A stretch of DNA of 64,000 nucleotides, from assembly GCA_943737045.1 (NCBI GenBank), contig CALSFV010000271.1:124001-188000 (forward strand), read 5' to 3'. Both the position numbers and the translations under genes were made by a program. Each line of letters begins with the position of its first letter. Within the stretch, counting starts at the first letter, position 1. Positions 25,045 through 49,495 of this stretch are shown here, one piece after another. The stretch is from Parapristionchus giblindavisi. Its lineage: Eukaryota > Nematoda > Chromadorea > Rhabditida > Diplogasteridae. The notes under the pieces were generated by a model that saw only the letters and a list, made by a program, of their open reading frames with translations, had not been told where the DNA came from and did not search any database.

Positions 25045-25150
25045 AACCCTCTCAATAGTCTCTAGATTGTGCACACTATTTCTCTATTCTCTAACAACGA
25101 GAAAGTATTGCACATCGAAGAGACCATTGAGAGAGGTTACGCTCCATTTA
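25045..25150. mobile_element. Family B palindromic MITE
   Basis: CCTCTCAATAGTCTCT pairs with AGAGACCATTGAGAGAGG, and the inner loop carries CTCTAACAACGAGA. It ends GTTACGCTCCATTTA, matching the 56780 copy. Confidence 0.75.
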
Positions 25151-25299
25151 ATCAAAACTAGACTATGATATATGGTTGATTTCTTGGTTGTCTCTAGAAA
25201 AGTTGGTCGATGATTCGCATGAAGAAATCATTTTATGTTGATGGTGATCATTTGTGTATTGCAAATTATTCACATTTTCATTTTTGTAATTTGCAAGAA

Positions 25300-25370
25300 A
25301 TAAGGATCAGTGGAACCATCTCGTGTCGCAACAGATCCGTTGTTATAGTTGATCTCGACAAAGTGATTAC
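25300..25370 (+). repeat. Dispersed repeat shared with M13 intron 17
   Basis: AAGGATCAGTGGAACCATCTC...ACAGATCCG...AGTTGATCTCGA recurs at about 36130-36215 with moderate divergence. Nature unknown. Confidence 0.5.
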
Positions 25371-27571
25371 AAGTAAAATCTTAAAATTTGCGAACTCTGC
25401 GAGATGAATTGACACTATTCACAGTACCTTCATGTGTTTGTCCATCCACGCTCCAATTACTTAGTGGACCAATGTCCATACTTCTTTCATACCGTATTTG
25501 TCCACTTCATCTATATTCTTCGAGTTTTACGAATGTAAAGGTACAATGGCTGTTCCTACACCCCATATTTCAGAAATTTGTGAAAGAAAGATGGAATTTA
25601 GCGAGGAAGTTTCATGTATGATGGGAAGAGTGAAGACTCCATAAAGTACACAGAAAAGAAGATTACCAAAAGCTAATCTCTAACCTTTTTTCGGTTCAAA
25701 CGAGTCTCTGAAACGGATTTCGAAGTAATTCTGCCCCTTACTATATTTTTCCATACAAGAATCGGATAAATTCTGTGAAACCTCTGAGTGGAGGCATAAG
25801 TATTCTACATATTAGAGTTCAGGAATCGTTCGCCTATTTAAGATCAAAGAGATCAAAGATCAAAGTCCTAACAATATCCTCATATCATCATTCATCAGGT
25901 CATATACATGATTAAGATTCCTTTTCGACCTTGAACTTGCATTGTCTCCTCGTTGATCCTTTTAGTACACAATAGAGGGGGCATTAATTCGCACATATCT
26001 TTTTCACCTAATAGGCTCCGAGAGAGAATCTTGCACTTTTCTCAAAGAGAAACTCTCACCCTTTACCTCGAGGCTGTGTGTACCGCCCTCTAGGTAGCTC
26101 TCTCCCTCTCCATCTTTATGTCTTCCCTCTCACACCCTAGAAGAGGTGGTTGGGATCATTTCACTTCTATTCTTCTCCTTCTTCTCTCGTCACGTATAAA
26201 ATATTTGCTCACACTTAAGGACACTCCCCCTCTACACCATAATCACGAATCTATCTAAGTAGCTACCGATTGTTCGCCTCAGGCGATGGAGAGAGCGGGA
26301 GGATGGGAGGAGGAGGAGGGGAGAGGGAGGAGTAGAGGGAGGCGAGATAGGGGAGGAGAGAAGGGAGATGGAGGGAGGCGTCTAACAAACGGCTATCTCT
26401 ACACCTATGGGTAGAGACGCTCATACCCTTTTGGGATATGATATTATATTGACTTATGTTACGATTATTGTTTTATTATGTGAATTGTCTTTCGAAACAG
26501 ACTAAAGTCAACGCCTGGTTCATAAGTTAATAAGATAAGAATAATGAGAGTGAACATATTTCTCTCCATTGTTGCGTATCGTAGTTTCATCGTGATTTTC
26601 GTATACTCGATATTTTAATAATTATCTCTATGTTTTCAGTCATATTGCATAGTATGCATAGGATGCTAACATTCTGCCTCATATCACATCTCATTTCTGA
26701 GAAATTGTTGACAAACATTAATCTTTAGTCTTACCAGTCATAATTTTCTCTGTAACCTTGCATGATGCAAAAAAACAAAATATATTCTATGGAATTCAGT
26801 GAATGTTTGTAAATCTTATGGATATTGTATGGGTCATTTATTGGTAGAGAAAGGATTACTGTCCATCGTTCTCTCACTCACAGATAATAAAAGATTGCGT
26901 GTGATCTAAGATTTCCTTGAGAGAGATCCTTTAAAAGATCAGACCAAACTATTCCAGCCTCTGACCACACTCTGACTAGTCCACAGCAGAAGCGTTGAGT
27001 ATTCTTTAAACGTTCCTAAAATAGAAGTTGGTTAGTGCATTATAATATTATGTTTTCATTCCTTTTTCCGTTCTGCATTTAATTCAAGACTGAGTATTTG
27101 TATAGACATACTTCATCCCACTCAATCCCTCTACGTCATTCAATGTGTGGTCCTGAAGCCGAGAAATGTACGCGAATCGTGAAACCGAAACTAGAACCAA
27201 AAAACCGGTCCATAAACCGGTTCTTATCTCATTTTTTGAGCGATATCGGTTGGGTTTTGAAAACTGCGGCAGTTTGGAAGCGAAGGACACATCTTGGATA
27301 TGATATGTATGCGTAATGACCATGAATGGTACTATGCATAAATATAAAATCTTGAATATATAGTCTATTTTCAACAGAAGTCAGCCTGTACCTGGTTGCT
27401 GAACACCTACTGATTATATCAATCATTTCTGTATGTGGTCACTTTTCTAAACAGCATAAGCGCAAATAGAGGAAGTTTTGACTAGACAAGAGGAAGAGTG
27501 GACAAACATTGTCTGAGATGGTATCGAAGCGCAGGCTCATCGTAATTATTTATTTACTTATTACTTATTAC

Positions 27572-28259
27572 CAGGGCTGGGACAGAAAATTATTTTTTTC
27601 TGAAATCAGAAAAAACAGAAAATTCAGAAAAAAAACAGAAAATATCATAAAATCATTGATTTGCATTCTTTTCTTAAAGTTTTTTTATTAGTTTGGTTGC
27701 TAAACCAATTTTGGTTGTTAAACCAACCTGCCAACATGCATTTTTATCTAGGCGCCAGCGAAAAACACCAAATTGCAACACTATAGAATCGAGCGATACA
27801 GGCTTCATTTGACTAGAACCAACACCGAGATACCAAAGTCCGATCACCAAATTTTCTGCCGTATATACATATTGAATAAATTTGGTCGAGTAGGGATAGT
27901 TTGCGAACGATTTTCCTATATTCTGGCAAATGCTTGCCTGTATGTGGCAAATAGCTGGTTTTCGACTACCATTTGCCAGAATGAGGGCGAATCGTGTACA
28001 CAAGTAGGGAAAGATGGGAAATTTGATGACAAGTTTGCCAATTTACTCTCTCTGTGTACGGTATTTGAAAAAAACATCATAAATGCAACACCAAATGAGG
28101 TTTTCTTTTTCTTTAAGACTATTTCAAAAAATAATATTTTCGGAAAATTTTCTGTTTTAAATATATATTTTCTGTTTCTGGTCAGAAAATTTTCTGCTCT
28201 CTAAAATGACCAGAAAACAGAAAAAACAGAAAATTCAGAAACAGAAATTCCCAGCCCTG
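27572..28259. mobile_element. Non-autonomous hAT-like element
   Basis: 688 bp with termini CAGGGCTGGG...CCCAGCCCTG and a perfect 8-bp target-site duplication CTTATTAC (27564-27571 and 28260-28267). CAGGG-type ends and 8-bp duplications are hallmarks of hAT transposons. Subterminal regions are rich in CAGAAAA repeats. No transposase domain recognised in the internal open frames. Confidence 0.88.
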
Positions 28260-28371
28260 CTTATTACTTATCACAGATTATTTAGAAAATTAAACTAGCA
28301 ATAAATTTACTCTTGGGCATGGCTTTAAAAGTTATATATATTGTGTATTAGCAAATTTTCCAGAGGATTTG

Positions 28372-28485
28372 AAGGCACTCCACAAGCATATTTTGCCCTC
28401 CGCTCTGGCCACTCTCTCTCGTAGACAATGAAAGAGAGATAGTGAGCAGAGAGTTTGAAATTAGCTTGTGGTGTCGCTTGAAATA
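28372..28485. mobile_element. Family A hairpin MITE
   Basis: CACAAGC...CCTCCGCTCTGGCCACTCTC pairs with AGTGAGCAGAGAGTTTGAAA...TTAGCTTGTGGTG. Confidence 0.8.
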
Positions 28486-29393
28486 GATTACGGATTGCGC
28501 ATGCACTTAATGAAAAAAAAATCTATTTTTATTTTCGGCTCTTTTATTGCACTTTTCCCCCTTTTGCATTGTGAAAGTTTAAAACATTTTGGTTTATTTT
28601 ATTTAGCACTCAAAAAAATATGATGATATATGATGTAAAGATGATTCGGGAGATATTTACCGACATATAGTGCAAACAAACTCATATTGCCGGAAATCTC
28701 GTAGTTCGTAGTTTGACCAGTAACCTTCTTTGTTCTTAAACTGAACAAACAATATCGTTCATATTCTGATATCATTCAAATCAAATTCGTACAAACTATA
28801 ACAAACGTATTTGATCACATGTAACTCCCCTTTCGATTTTTTTTTAAATTTTAACTTCTACTTCTTACTCTAACTTCTTTAACTTTTACACTGAAACTTT
28901 TCTATGCATAACTTTAACTTTGTTATGTCCCAAATCGATGAGGGGATGAAAAGTGGCCGGGTAAAGATTATCCTGTATCACTCTACCAATAACAAACACT
29001 AATGACGTTCATATTATCCGATGAAATCTTTCTTCGTTTTTATTTGTAAGGTCTAATATTTTTATTCTCGTTCATTTACCACGATATACCACGATAGAAC
29101 GAGAAGAAAGGGTTTAAGTGATGAAAAGATTCGACGAGAGTTAGCAAAGACGCGGTTTGTTTAGGACCGTGAACACCCTCGGGTGACTTTTTTTTATCGT
29201 TCCGTCACCTTTCTTCGTTCCCATTTATTCCTTAGCTTTCTATTTCATTCTCAGAAGTATTCCTCTCACATTGCCTGACTATTCTCTAATTATTCCCACC
29301 AATTACTTCGCATTTTGTATAGAGATTATCATCTGAACATTTTCTGTCTATCCAATAATAGATTAACTTATTCGCTTACCGTAATTTCCTCTC

Positions 29394-37790
<8,397 letters not shown>

Positions 37791-39152
37791 ATCATTCATT
37801 TCTATCGATAATCCATAATCCCCGAATAAATATCAACTCAACCATGGGTATTCTCGTTTATCTGTATCGATTGGTAGATCGTATTGGTGTAGGCACATAA
37901 TGATCCCTCTTTTGTTGTCTTACTTTGGCATAATAATAATTACCCTAACAGAGTCAATGGTCTCGCCATTTCACACTATTCCTTTAGTCTCTGACATTTA
38001 TCGTGTTGCTCAAAAGTAGAGAAGAGAAAAGAAAATGTATGTAAAACGAAGAGTGATCTCTCTGATTTTCTTAAGTTTTCGCAACTTCTCAACAAAGAGA
38101 AATGTCTAGACCGTTGGCTTTGATTCCATTCCCTCCGATTTTGCATAGCCATCAGTGTTTAGTGTGAATCTCAATATTTCTTTCCTTGATTTGTCTTTTG
38201 CCTGTTTCGAATATCGATTAGTTTCACTTAATTAACCCCCCCCCCCATTCCAAGTTTTCCCGATCCCAAGTGGCTATTATTACATTGATGACATATGTCC
38301 ATATTGTTCGAGCCGATGGACCAATTCCCCGAAAAAGGATTCAGATCAAACCCTTGTAGATACAGTTCCCGGTAATAGTACCGTAAAAATAGTGACCTAC
38401 CAAGAAGACTTGAGCATTTTTCCGAATTTTTAGAACTTATTCTGTCTATAACTTGCTTCAGAGTAGAAGTTTGCAATGACTTGAAAAAATTTGCATAGGT
38501 TTTCGTGGCGGCCTCTAAATTCTACGAATTTGTTATCGTGACCTCACTGTCTTTGTTACAGGGGTTTGATCTGAATCCTATTTCGGTGATTTCGCCCCTG
38601 GTCAGCGTGTTTCTTGTGGCATCTTATGGTATTATATGTTATTATAAATTGATTTATTGTAAGCTTTAAAGAATGAACGAATGAATGCGGCTATATCACC
38701 ATGAATAAATATTAACAACCCGATCACAAAACTCATCAGAGAGAAGATAAAGCTTCGACGCCTCGCTAAATATACAAAAACAATATGAAAATTTAAAATA
38801 TATACTATATTGTGATATTGCTTCTAATTGGACCGAATCGAATTCTAATCGATTTTTCGTATTCACGACTGAGCTAGCTAGATAGAGCTAGCTGAGCCTG
38901 AGCGATAAATGTGTACTATGACTGACATCGTGAGAATATCTTCAAGCTAATCCAATAATGTTGTGTTCAAAGAAAAGCAAGAATTAAAAGAGGTTCTTCT
39001 ATTTTTGTTTACTGGTTTTCTCTTCTTCTCGAATTTTGAACACAACATATCTCCGTTCATACTCTCGTCGACAAAATGAATGAAAACGTAGAGTTTCAAA
39101 TTGGCTTGATTTTTTTTCCAGAATATGATTTTTTTTGCAAATTGAATATTGA
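37791..39152. other. Convergent intergenic region (M13 / HST 3' ends)
   Basis: 1.36 kb between two convergent genes. It contains the M13 polyadenylation signal and a C homopolymer near 38236-38246. I see no other gene. Confidence 0.6.
37825..37830 (+). promoter_or_regulatory. Polyadenylation signal AATAAA of the M13 gene
   Basis: A perfect hexamer 35 bases after the TAG stop, a normal distance for nematode 3' ends. Confidence 0.7.
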
Positions 39153-42731
<3,579 letters not shown>

Positions 42732-43136
42732 CGTACGGATACGGTAGCCATCAATTACGGTAGATCTAAGAGTATGGTAGACAGAGGATATTATGATACT
42801 GGTAAGTGCTCCATTAGGGAACAGTAAGTATAACGAAATTTGTGCATAGCATATTGCATTGTTGGAATTGAAAACGAGTACGATAACTGGGTTACGGTAT
42901 GAGCTGGTTACGGTATGAGCTGGTTACGGTCGACCCGGAGCAGACATATGATAGATCATAAGAAAAGGAATGAGTAGATCGTTAAAGGAGCAGAACAAGA
43001 AGAAGAGTAATAAAGGGAGACGAATGGATATGTATTGTAGAGGAAGTTCATAAGGGGAGATGATGATGGGAGGAAGAATAAGAAGAAGACGAAGAGATGA
43101 AAGGGATGAATTGTTCAAATTGTCTACTTATCATCT

Positions 43137-43256
43137 TTAAAGACACACCCCGAGCTATGTTGACTCTAGACTCTATCCACGTTCTCTCGCAGACAAAGAA
43201 AGCGAGAGAGCATTGTCAATGCGTAGTGTAATATAAGCATGGGGTGTACCTTTAAA
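43137..43256. mobile_element. Family A hairpin MITE with well-preserved termini
   Basis: TTTAAAGACACACCCCGAGC at the left and GGGGTGTACCTTTAAA at the right define the family's TTTAAAG terminus; CTCTCGC / GCGAGAGA forms the inner stem. Confidence 0.85.
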
Positions 43257-43785
43257 ACGAAAAAAAAATCATAATTGATCTAAGCGTGTAAAAGTAAAAA
43301 CAAAAACCATGAGAGTGTGTAAAACAAGGAGGGTTTTTCTGATTTTTCGCAACGTTTGAAGAGAAAATTAATGAAACCCATGATACTGTAATATTCGTCT
43401 AGTCGAAAATAATAATAAGAGCAATCAGCAGCAGATAACTGTATATTTTGGTTTATGCACTCATTTTGACTATCTATGTAAATAGTTGACTGATTTTGGA
43501 ACTGAATATGCACAGTACTTACAATAACTATCTTGATCCGTATAGAGAAGATAAATATATTATTATAACAAGTTGAAATTTTACGAATATATTAGAAAAC
43601 TATCAAAATGCTCTCAAACAAGAGGAATAAAATCGTATTAATGATCGAGTGATCTAACTGACTATGAAAATTATGTAGCTCTCGAGAATTCAAAGACGAT
43701 TCAAGAAATAATAAAGAACGAAAGAGATGAAGGAATGAGGAAAACGATAACGAGAAACGATGAGAAATGGAGAGGGGAAGAGAGG

Positions 43786-43812
43786 AAGAGGGAGAGGGAG
43801 AGGGAGAGGGAG
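43786..43812. repeat. (GAGAGG)n simple repeat
   Basis: Short GGGAGA run. Confidence 0.6.
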
Positions 43813-43908
43813 AATAAGAGATACAGAGAAAGAAAAGAATAAAGGAGGAATATCTACCCGCACTCTTTACATATGAGATCATCATTGCCTAACCTCTCTC
43901 TCTCCTCC

Positions 43909-43912
43909 CCTC

Positions 43913-43958
<46 letters not shown>

Positions 43959-44080
43959 TCCTCCTCCTCCTCTCCCTGTCTCTCTCGATCCCTTTCCTCT
44001 CCCTCTTGCCGAGCCCGCTGGCCGAAGAACGGCTGTTGAGCCTTCACAAAGGGGAGAGAGAGGGAGAGAGAGAGAGAGAG
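43909..44080. repeat. CT and GA microsatellite pair
   Basis: A long CT run (to about 43954) and, after a short GC-richer centre, a GA run (44055-44080). Together they form an imperfect inverted repeat. Confidence 0.75.
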
Positions 44081-44711
44081 AGTATAAAGACAAAGACTGA
44101 GACTGAAAACAGATTCACATGTAGTACCCATCACTCGAGGCCGAAAGCGATTGTAATACAATCTATCCCTATATTCTCACTTTGGTCCCCACTTCCTGTC
44201 ACCCAACTTCTATTCCATTATAGTATCATTCCTCAAGTAGAAATATATTCATACCCTATGCACTTAATAGATCCACAAAAGATTTCTACCTATCCCACGC
44301 TCTTTTCCTTATCTGTGAAAAAAAGACGCCCATCTGTGAGATTTATAGATTATACTCGGATCATTTTCGAGCTCAAAAACTGCTAAATATAACACTTGTT
44401 AGGTCTTATGCTCCGTGGATAACACTTCTTTCTCTGTGTTATGGTAGATCAATCTGTCTGGGCACTCGCAATATCATTTTTAATTTAAACAGACAAAACC
44501 CTCATCGTTTTATTTAATTTTTCCTAATTTTCACGAATAATAAACGCTAAATAATATAAATTCGTACAAAATGTGGTCGTGTAAACGAGTAATTAACATG
44601 AATTATGTGAGTAGAGATGGATTGATGATTAATTCATCCGAGTCAAGGACTTGTGAAGAACCTTACGCTAATTACTGTCAGAGGTGACAGTTAGAGCAAG
44701 AGGTAGAGGAA

Positions 44712-44812
44712 GGAAGGGAGAGGGAGAGGGAGAGGGAGAGGGAGAAGTTGAGAGAGAGGGAGAGGGAGAGGGTGTGGGTGAGAGAGAGGGAGAGGAAGAG
44801 GGAGAAGGAGAG
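44712..44812. repeat. (GAGAGG)n simple repeat
   Basis: Repeated GGGAGA units with interruptions. Confidence 0.7.
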
Positions 44813-45207
44813 AAAAGACTCTAGTAATAGTGAAAATTCATTGAGTGAGTGACTGCTAAATTGCTAAATTGAAACAAGGCAGAATGTCACTTTGAAATCG
44901 ACTGACATTCAACAAATTGAATCTCTATAAAGTTCAAAGATAAAGTTTTTTTCCAGTTCTTGAGGTTTTTTTTCTGAATCTGCATAGGGAAACCTTTACT
45001 ATTTAATTGCATTCATTTAAATTGGAACAACGATGGTAAATTTATGCAAATATTATATTCGAACAAGTTTTATTGTTGAAAAGACCAGTTATGATCGTCG
45101 ATCACGACAAAAAGATGCAACTCTTACATAAACAAAGTGATTGTCTCCACTGAAAAGAATATGACGAAGACAAAGAAGAAGATGAAGAAGATGATGATAG
45201 ATATAGG

Positions 45208-46012
45208 GTGATGTAAACAATAAATTTTGGCAAACTTGTGCTTTTTGCAGGTGTGTGACAACGGCAAACGATTGACAACTTTATCGGAGAACTTTGTTGT
45301 CAGACTTCAAAAAGTAAAACGATTGTAGTCAATGTATGAAATAAATAAATGTGGCAACAGATAGTGACTATTTTGTTGACAGACAAGAAAACTGAGGATG
45401 ATACATGTCAGAACACGTTAGTTCAGCCTCTGTAATTGCGAAGCAACAATGAATGGCTAATCACGTTTTCCAACTTATAAAGAGGGCGAGGCGGATGCCA
45501 GGCGGGTTTGGTGGGCTGCATTAGAGAGGGTGTGCGTGCGAGATGGCATCAAATGATTCTCTCTGTCACACTCTCCGCCGCGTCACCAAACCTGTCTGAG
45601 GTGCGCCGCTTTGACTAATGAAGTATCGTCTCATTATTATGAGGATGTGAAAATGCACCAAAAAATGGAATGACTAGAGAAATGTGCTTCTTTCTATTCA
45701 GACAACAAAAAATATTCGTTTTGATGTCAATGAGAAGGCAAGAATCGATTGACATCAAAAAGAAGATTTTTTGTTGTCTGACTAGAAAGAAGCACATTTC
45801 TCTGGTCATGACTTGTATCAACCTCATTTTTCTTGTCTGTCAACAGTTCATTCATTAATTGCAACCACTAATATTTATTAGACACATTGACAACAATCTG
45901 TATTAAATTTGATGTCTGACTGCAATTGGGTGCGATAAAGTTGTCAATCCTTGTCACGCACCTGCAAAAAGCACAAGTTTGCCACAATTTATTGTTTACA
46001 TCACCCTATATG
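45208..46012. mobile_element. 805 bp inverted-repeat element, TIR GGGTGATGTAAACAAT
   Basis: GGGTGATGTAAACAATAAAT at the left end is matched by its complement ending at 46012. The similarity continues through GCAAACTTGTGCTTTTTGCA. The interior also folds: CTAGAGAAATGTGCTTCTTT pairs with AAGAAGCACATTTCTCTGG around 45670-45810, generating mirrored open frames with no recognisable protein. TATA flanks both ends and could be a target duplication. Confidence 0.82.
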
Positions 46013-46330
46013 TCACTTATATCTCTATCCATCTTTCTCTTCCTCTCTCCCTCCCTCTCTCCCTCTCCCGCACTCTCCTCTACCTCTCCCTCCGCTCTCT
46101 CGCCTACTTTATCCTGACCGATAGAGAGGGAGAGAAACAAAGGGAAAGGGAGACAGCTGGAGGAGATTCAAGTCGCGTAGAAATAACGATAAGAACGAGA
46201 AGACCTTTCATATTCATGACTTTTTGTACTACTCACACTACAAATATATTCAGTTATGTCAAGTCCTCAAGACGTTATTATTGTATTTCATTTGATCAAT
46301 GGCGAAGAGTAGGGATTCTGTCGAATATTT

Positions 46331-46475
46331 TAGATATATAATATAATATAATAATATAATATTTATTCCTTCAAGTGAAAGCATCGGGGATGGGATCGGG
46401 ATTATCTGTGAGATAAGTCTTTTTGAAGGATGTCCGTCGCCAAGGCGAATCGGTGAAAGTGAGGGGGGGTTAGAG
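46331..46475 (-). mobile_element. (ATT)n-tailed retroposon, reverse copy
   Basis: It reads (reverse strand) CACCGATTCGCCTTGGCGAC...GATCCCATCCCCGATGC...TTGAAGGAATAAATATT with an AT-rich tail. This is the best-preserved body besides 37461. Confidence 0.72.
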
Positions 46476-46553
46476 GAGATATGATACAGTTACATGATAG
46501 TTCAGATACAGGTGTAGACAACGGAGAAGGAAGGGGAGATCAAGATGGATAAA

Positions 46554-46579
46554 GAGAGAGAGAGAGAGAGAGAGAGAGC
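46554..46579. repeat. (GA)n microsatellite
   Basis: Pure GA run. Confidence 0.75.
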
Positions 46580-46765
46580 AAGAGAGGATAAAAGGGGGCT
46601 AGCCCTGGACATAATCATATGCACTCCTTGTATCCAACCTTGAACCTTGTTCACGGTTGGTGATCAACAGAGGAGTGGCTATCACAATGAAGGAGGGAAG
46701 AGTCTAATTGATCATCATATGCAAATATCATTGTTGTGGAATAGAAGATGATGGATAGGGGAGAA

Positions 46766-46821
46766 AGGAGAGGGAGAGGGAGGAGGAGAGGGAGGAGGAG
46801 AGGGAGAGGGAGAGGGAGAGT
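46766..46821. repeat. (GAGAGG)n simple repeat
   Basis: GGGAGA units. Confidence 0.65.
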
Positions 46822-47026
46822 GTGATGGAAAGAGAGAGGGAGAGGATAAGCTCCGCTGTAAGAGCTGTAAACGATCTCTCGCTGAGCTGAGATGCTACTT
46901 TGGAGGTGATTCGAATCTTCATCTCATTCTCTTTGTTGTTAGAGGATATCCAAGGTGATGGAGACTACTTTGGAGCGAAAAGACAATGACTATAGTCTAT
47001 GGGTGGTATACCAAACGAGAACAGGC

Positions 47027-47150
47027 GTGTTCACCCAGACCTAATATGCACCTCTCCGCTCTGGCTATGCTCTCTGCCTTGCTTTGTCGGCGAGAGAGCG
47101 TTGTCATAGATAGTCATGAGAGTAAAATTAATTATGGGTGTACCCTGAAA
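47027..47150. mobile_element. Family A hairpin MITE
   Basis: CACCTCTCCGCTCTGGC...GCTCTCTGCC pairs with GGCGAGAGAGCG...GAGAGTAAAATTAATTATGGGTG. Confidence 0.75.
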
Positions 47151-47535
47151 CAATGGATAATATCCAAAGGAACGCTCAATTTCATCAGGATACCTTTCAT
47201 AATTCTATTCAACTAAATCAAAATGATGTGTATAGAAATGAAAAGGAAAGCTAATCAACATCGAACTCTCATTTAAAGTTCACTTCGCGAATCAAAGGAG
47301 AACATCTCATTAACATTACAGAAATAGGAAAGCCCCCGACGATAAATGAACACTAAAATATCGATTAGAAAGGTAAACTTTACAACATAATTCCGAAGTT
47401 TGTCCATTGAAAATGAAGGAGAGAATGGTGTTGAGAAGAGAAGAGAGGAGGATGAGATACGGAGGAGTGGAGACAATAAATCTCAAGTGAGCAATACGAG
47501 ACAAACTGTTTCAGTAATCTCTACCTCTTGAAACT

Positions 47536-47587
47536 CTCCCTCTCCCTCTCCCTCTCCCTCTCCCTCTCCCTCTCCCTCTCCCTCTCC
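47536..47587. repeat. (CCCTCT)n simple repeat
   Basis: Near-perfect hexamer array; complement of the GAGAGG arrays. Confidence 0.8.
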
Positions 47588-47754
47588 ATTCAACAATATA
47601 GTCAGGCTTAGTGTGTGGGTGCTACCATGAATTGCATCGGGGGAGTGGACAGAAGGGCTTAGACCCTAGTAGGGATGAGAGATTGAAATGGAGATACATG
47701 GGAAGTGTAAACAAAACCATTCGAGAGTAGGCACTGTTTGAGCAAATTTCTGAG

Positions 47755-47830
47755 AATTCCCAAAGATGTTATGAAACTTTCCGCCCTGGCATCACTCTAA
47801 ATGTGATTGTTGTCAGAGATCCAATATAAC
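47755..47830. mobile_element. Partial family A element
   Basis: ATGAAACTTTCCGCCCTGGC resembles the family A left arm; the right arm is lost. Confidence 0.4.
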
Positions 47831-47836
47831 ATGGTA

Positions 47837-48430
47837 TAGTAAAGGTAAAAGAAAAAAGGTACAACCCGTTATTCACGAAGTCCTGTGGGTGATCGCTGCT
47901 CTAGGCCAGTGATAATTCGAGGCCAACACGGTGTGACAGAACAAGAGAAAGCGACCGGCGGAAAAATTAGAAATGACCGAATGTCTGGCGTGTCTGCACT
48001 CTCGCCTCTCTTGTGCCGTCTGGCGCTCTAGCCCTTGATACACCCTGAATCGCAAGATTCTCTTACAAAAATCAGGAAAAAAATATTTTTAAAAAATTGT
48101 GCCTGTTTCAGGGTATTTGTTTTACAAAAGTCAGGGTTGATGCGTGATAATTTCAAAGGTCTCACACAGAAATTGCCTTAGCGATCACGAATTACGGTAT
48201 TTATTTGAAAAGGTCTCACACAGAAATTGCCTTTGCGATCACGAACTACGGTTTTGGCTTCCAGTATACGGTACCCCCTAAAATTTTAAATTTCCGCCTA
48301 CTCTGCCTCTCTAACCATTCCGCCGGTCGGTGTGTCACACCGTGGGCCAATCCAGTCCGGAGGGCCTAATCTCTTCTTCGCGCCTACTTTACCGCGTGAT
48401 CTAGTCGCTATCAATTCCCCTTTCGCTTTA
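47837..48430 (+). repeat. Dispersed repeat R1 split by a transposon
   Basis: The left part (47837-47926) and right part (48345-48430) together match the uninterrupted R1 copy at 14020-14215. Confidence 0.8.
47927..48344. mobile_element. 418 bp transposon nested in repeat R1
   Basis: Termini CACGGTGTGACA / TGTCACACCGTG, with a second inverted block (CGACCGGCGG / CCGCCGGTCGG). The 6-base host sequence GGCCAA is duplicated at 47921-47926 and 48345-48350. The interior holds a tandem duplication (about 65 bases, near 48158-48255) with GGTCTCACACAGAAATTGCC. The superfamily is not assigned. Confidence 0.8.
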
Positions 48431-49458
48431 TGGTATAGGTATTTCCCCTAATCAAATTACTATGATCAATTTCTCCTCACTTTCTCTGGGTACGAGTATG
48501 CCAATAGAGTTTATGTTTTTAGGAGAGCTAGAAAGCATCATAGCTTTACGAAAAAAGTAAGGGATTGTAGTGAGGCGGCAGGTAAAAAGGAGGTACTAAT
48601 GACTAGGTCATTTGTTATCTCTCAATTTTCACACTTTTCTCTTCATTCATCGATCACAGTTGCTAGTTGGTGAAGATCACATCTATTTCATCATCTACAT
48701 CATCTATATTATTATTAAATATTATTATATTATTATTTTACATTTTATAGATATGTGGCGGAAAAGCAAAATATGCAATGATCAATAAAATAATCAATAA
48801 ATCAATATTTATCACCGTTTTTATTTCTGGTAAATAATGGATTTATTCGATCGATATGTGGGAACGTTGACCCTCATCACAAGATAGAATCGACTGTGGA
48901 CAAAAAAGTGCACCCGATCCAAACGATTATTCACAGTTCAATGATCGTGAATGATGAAGTGTCTATAGATCGAACTTTTTCTAGCACCGATACTCTCAAA
49001 GATCAAAGATCAGTGATTAAATGATTATTTTGAACTTGAAAAAACCTGCTTAGTCGGAGTGAAAAGTATCTCTTCGTCTGAGAAACAAAGCAGTAAACGC
49101 AAGGCACATGTTACTTTGTTTTTCGAGAGAATAGAGAGGCAGAGAAAGGCTCTCTCGTAGACAGAAAACACAAAATGTGGTACGTATAAAATTTAAGATT
49201 TAGTTGTGTTAATCACAGACAAAATTATCTTACGAGATGTTCTGTTATATGAAATCGACTGATTTTATTACAGTACATCCTAAATTGAATTTCTTAATTT
49301 TCAAGAGGATTTTTCGCAGAAATTTTTTAGAATTAAGAAAAGGAAAAGTAAGAAATTATAAACGCATAAATAAAGAAATATTTTATACGGTCTGTTTGTG
49401 TGTGAAATTAAGCTGTTAATAATAATAAAACTGACAAAAAATAATAAAATAAAATAAA

Positions 49459-49495
49459 GTAAGATAAGATAAGATAAGATAAGATAAGATAAGAT
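49459..49495. repeat. (GATAA)n microsatellite
   Basis: AAGATAAGATAAGATAAGAT pentamer array. Confidence 0.85.

Larger units (their letters stand above)
22056..29393. other. Intergenic region between DHCR24 and the M13 peptidase (divergent)
   Basis: A 7.3 kb region between two divergently transcribed genes, so both promoters should lie at its ends. No coding exons were recognised. It contains a CT tract, an inverted-repeat element, R1 fragments, a truncated LINE, a family B palindrome, an hAT-like element and a family A hairpin. The G/A-rich segment 26290-26375 is low complexity. Confidence 0.6.

Noticed and set aside
38228..38476. Reverse open frame between M13 and HST genes
   Set aside because: No splice context or recognisable motif, starts in a C homopolymer, and lies where two 3' UTRs should be.
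43854..44161. Overlapping Ser/Leu- and Glu/Arg-rich frames
   Set aside because: Products of the CT/GA microsatellites.
44712..44812. GAGAGG arrays as telomere-like repeats
   Set aside because: The unit does not match TTAGGC or TTAGGG; ordinary purine-rich simple repeat, present at several scattered sites.
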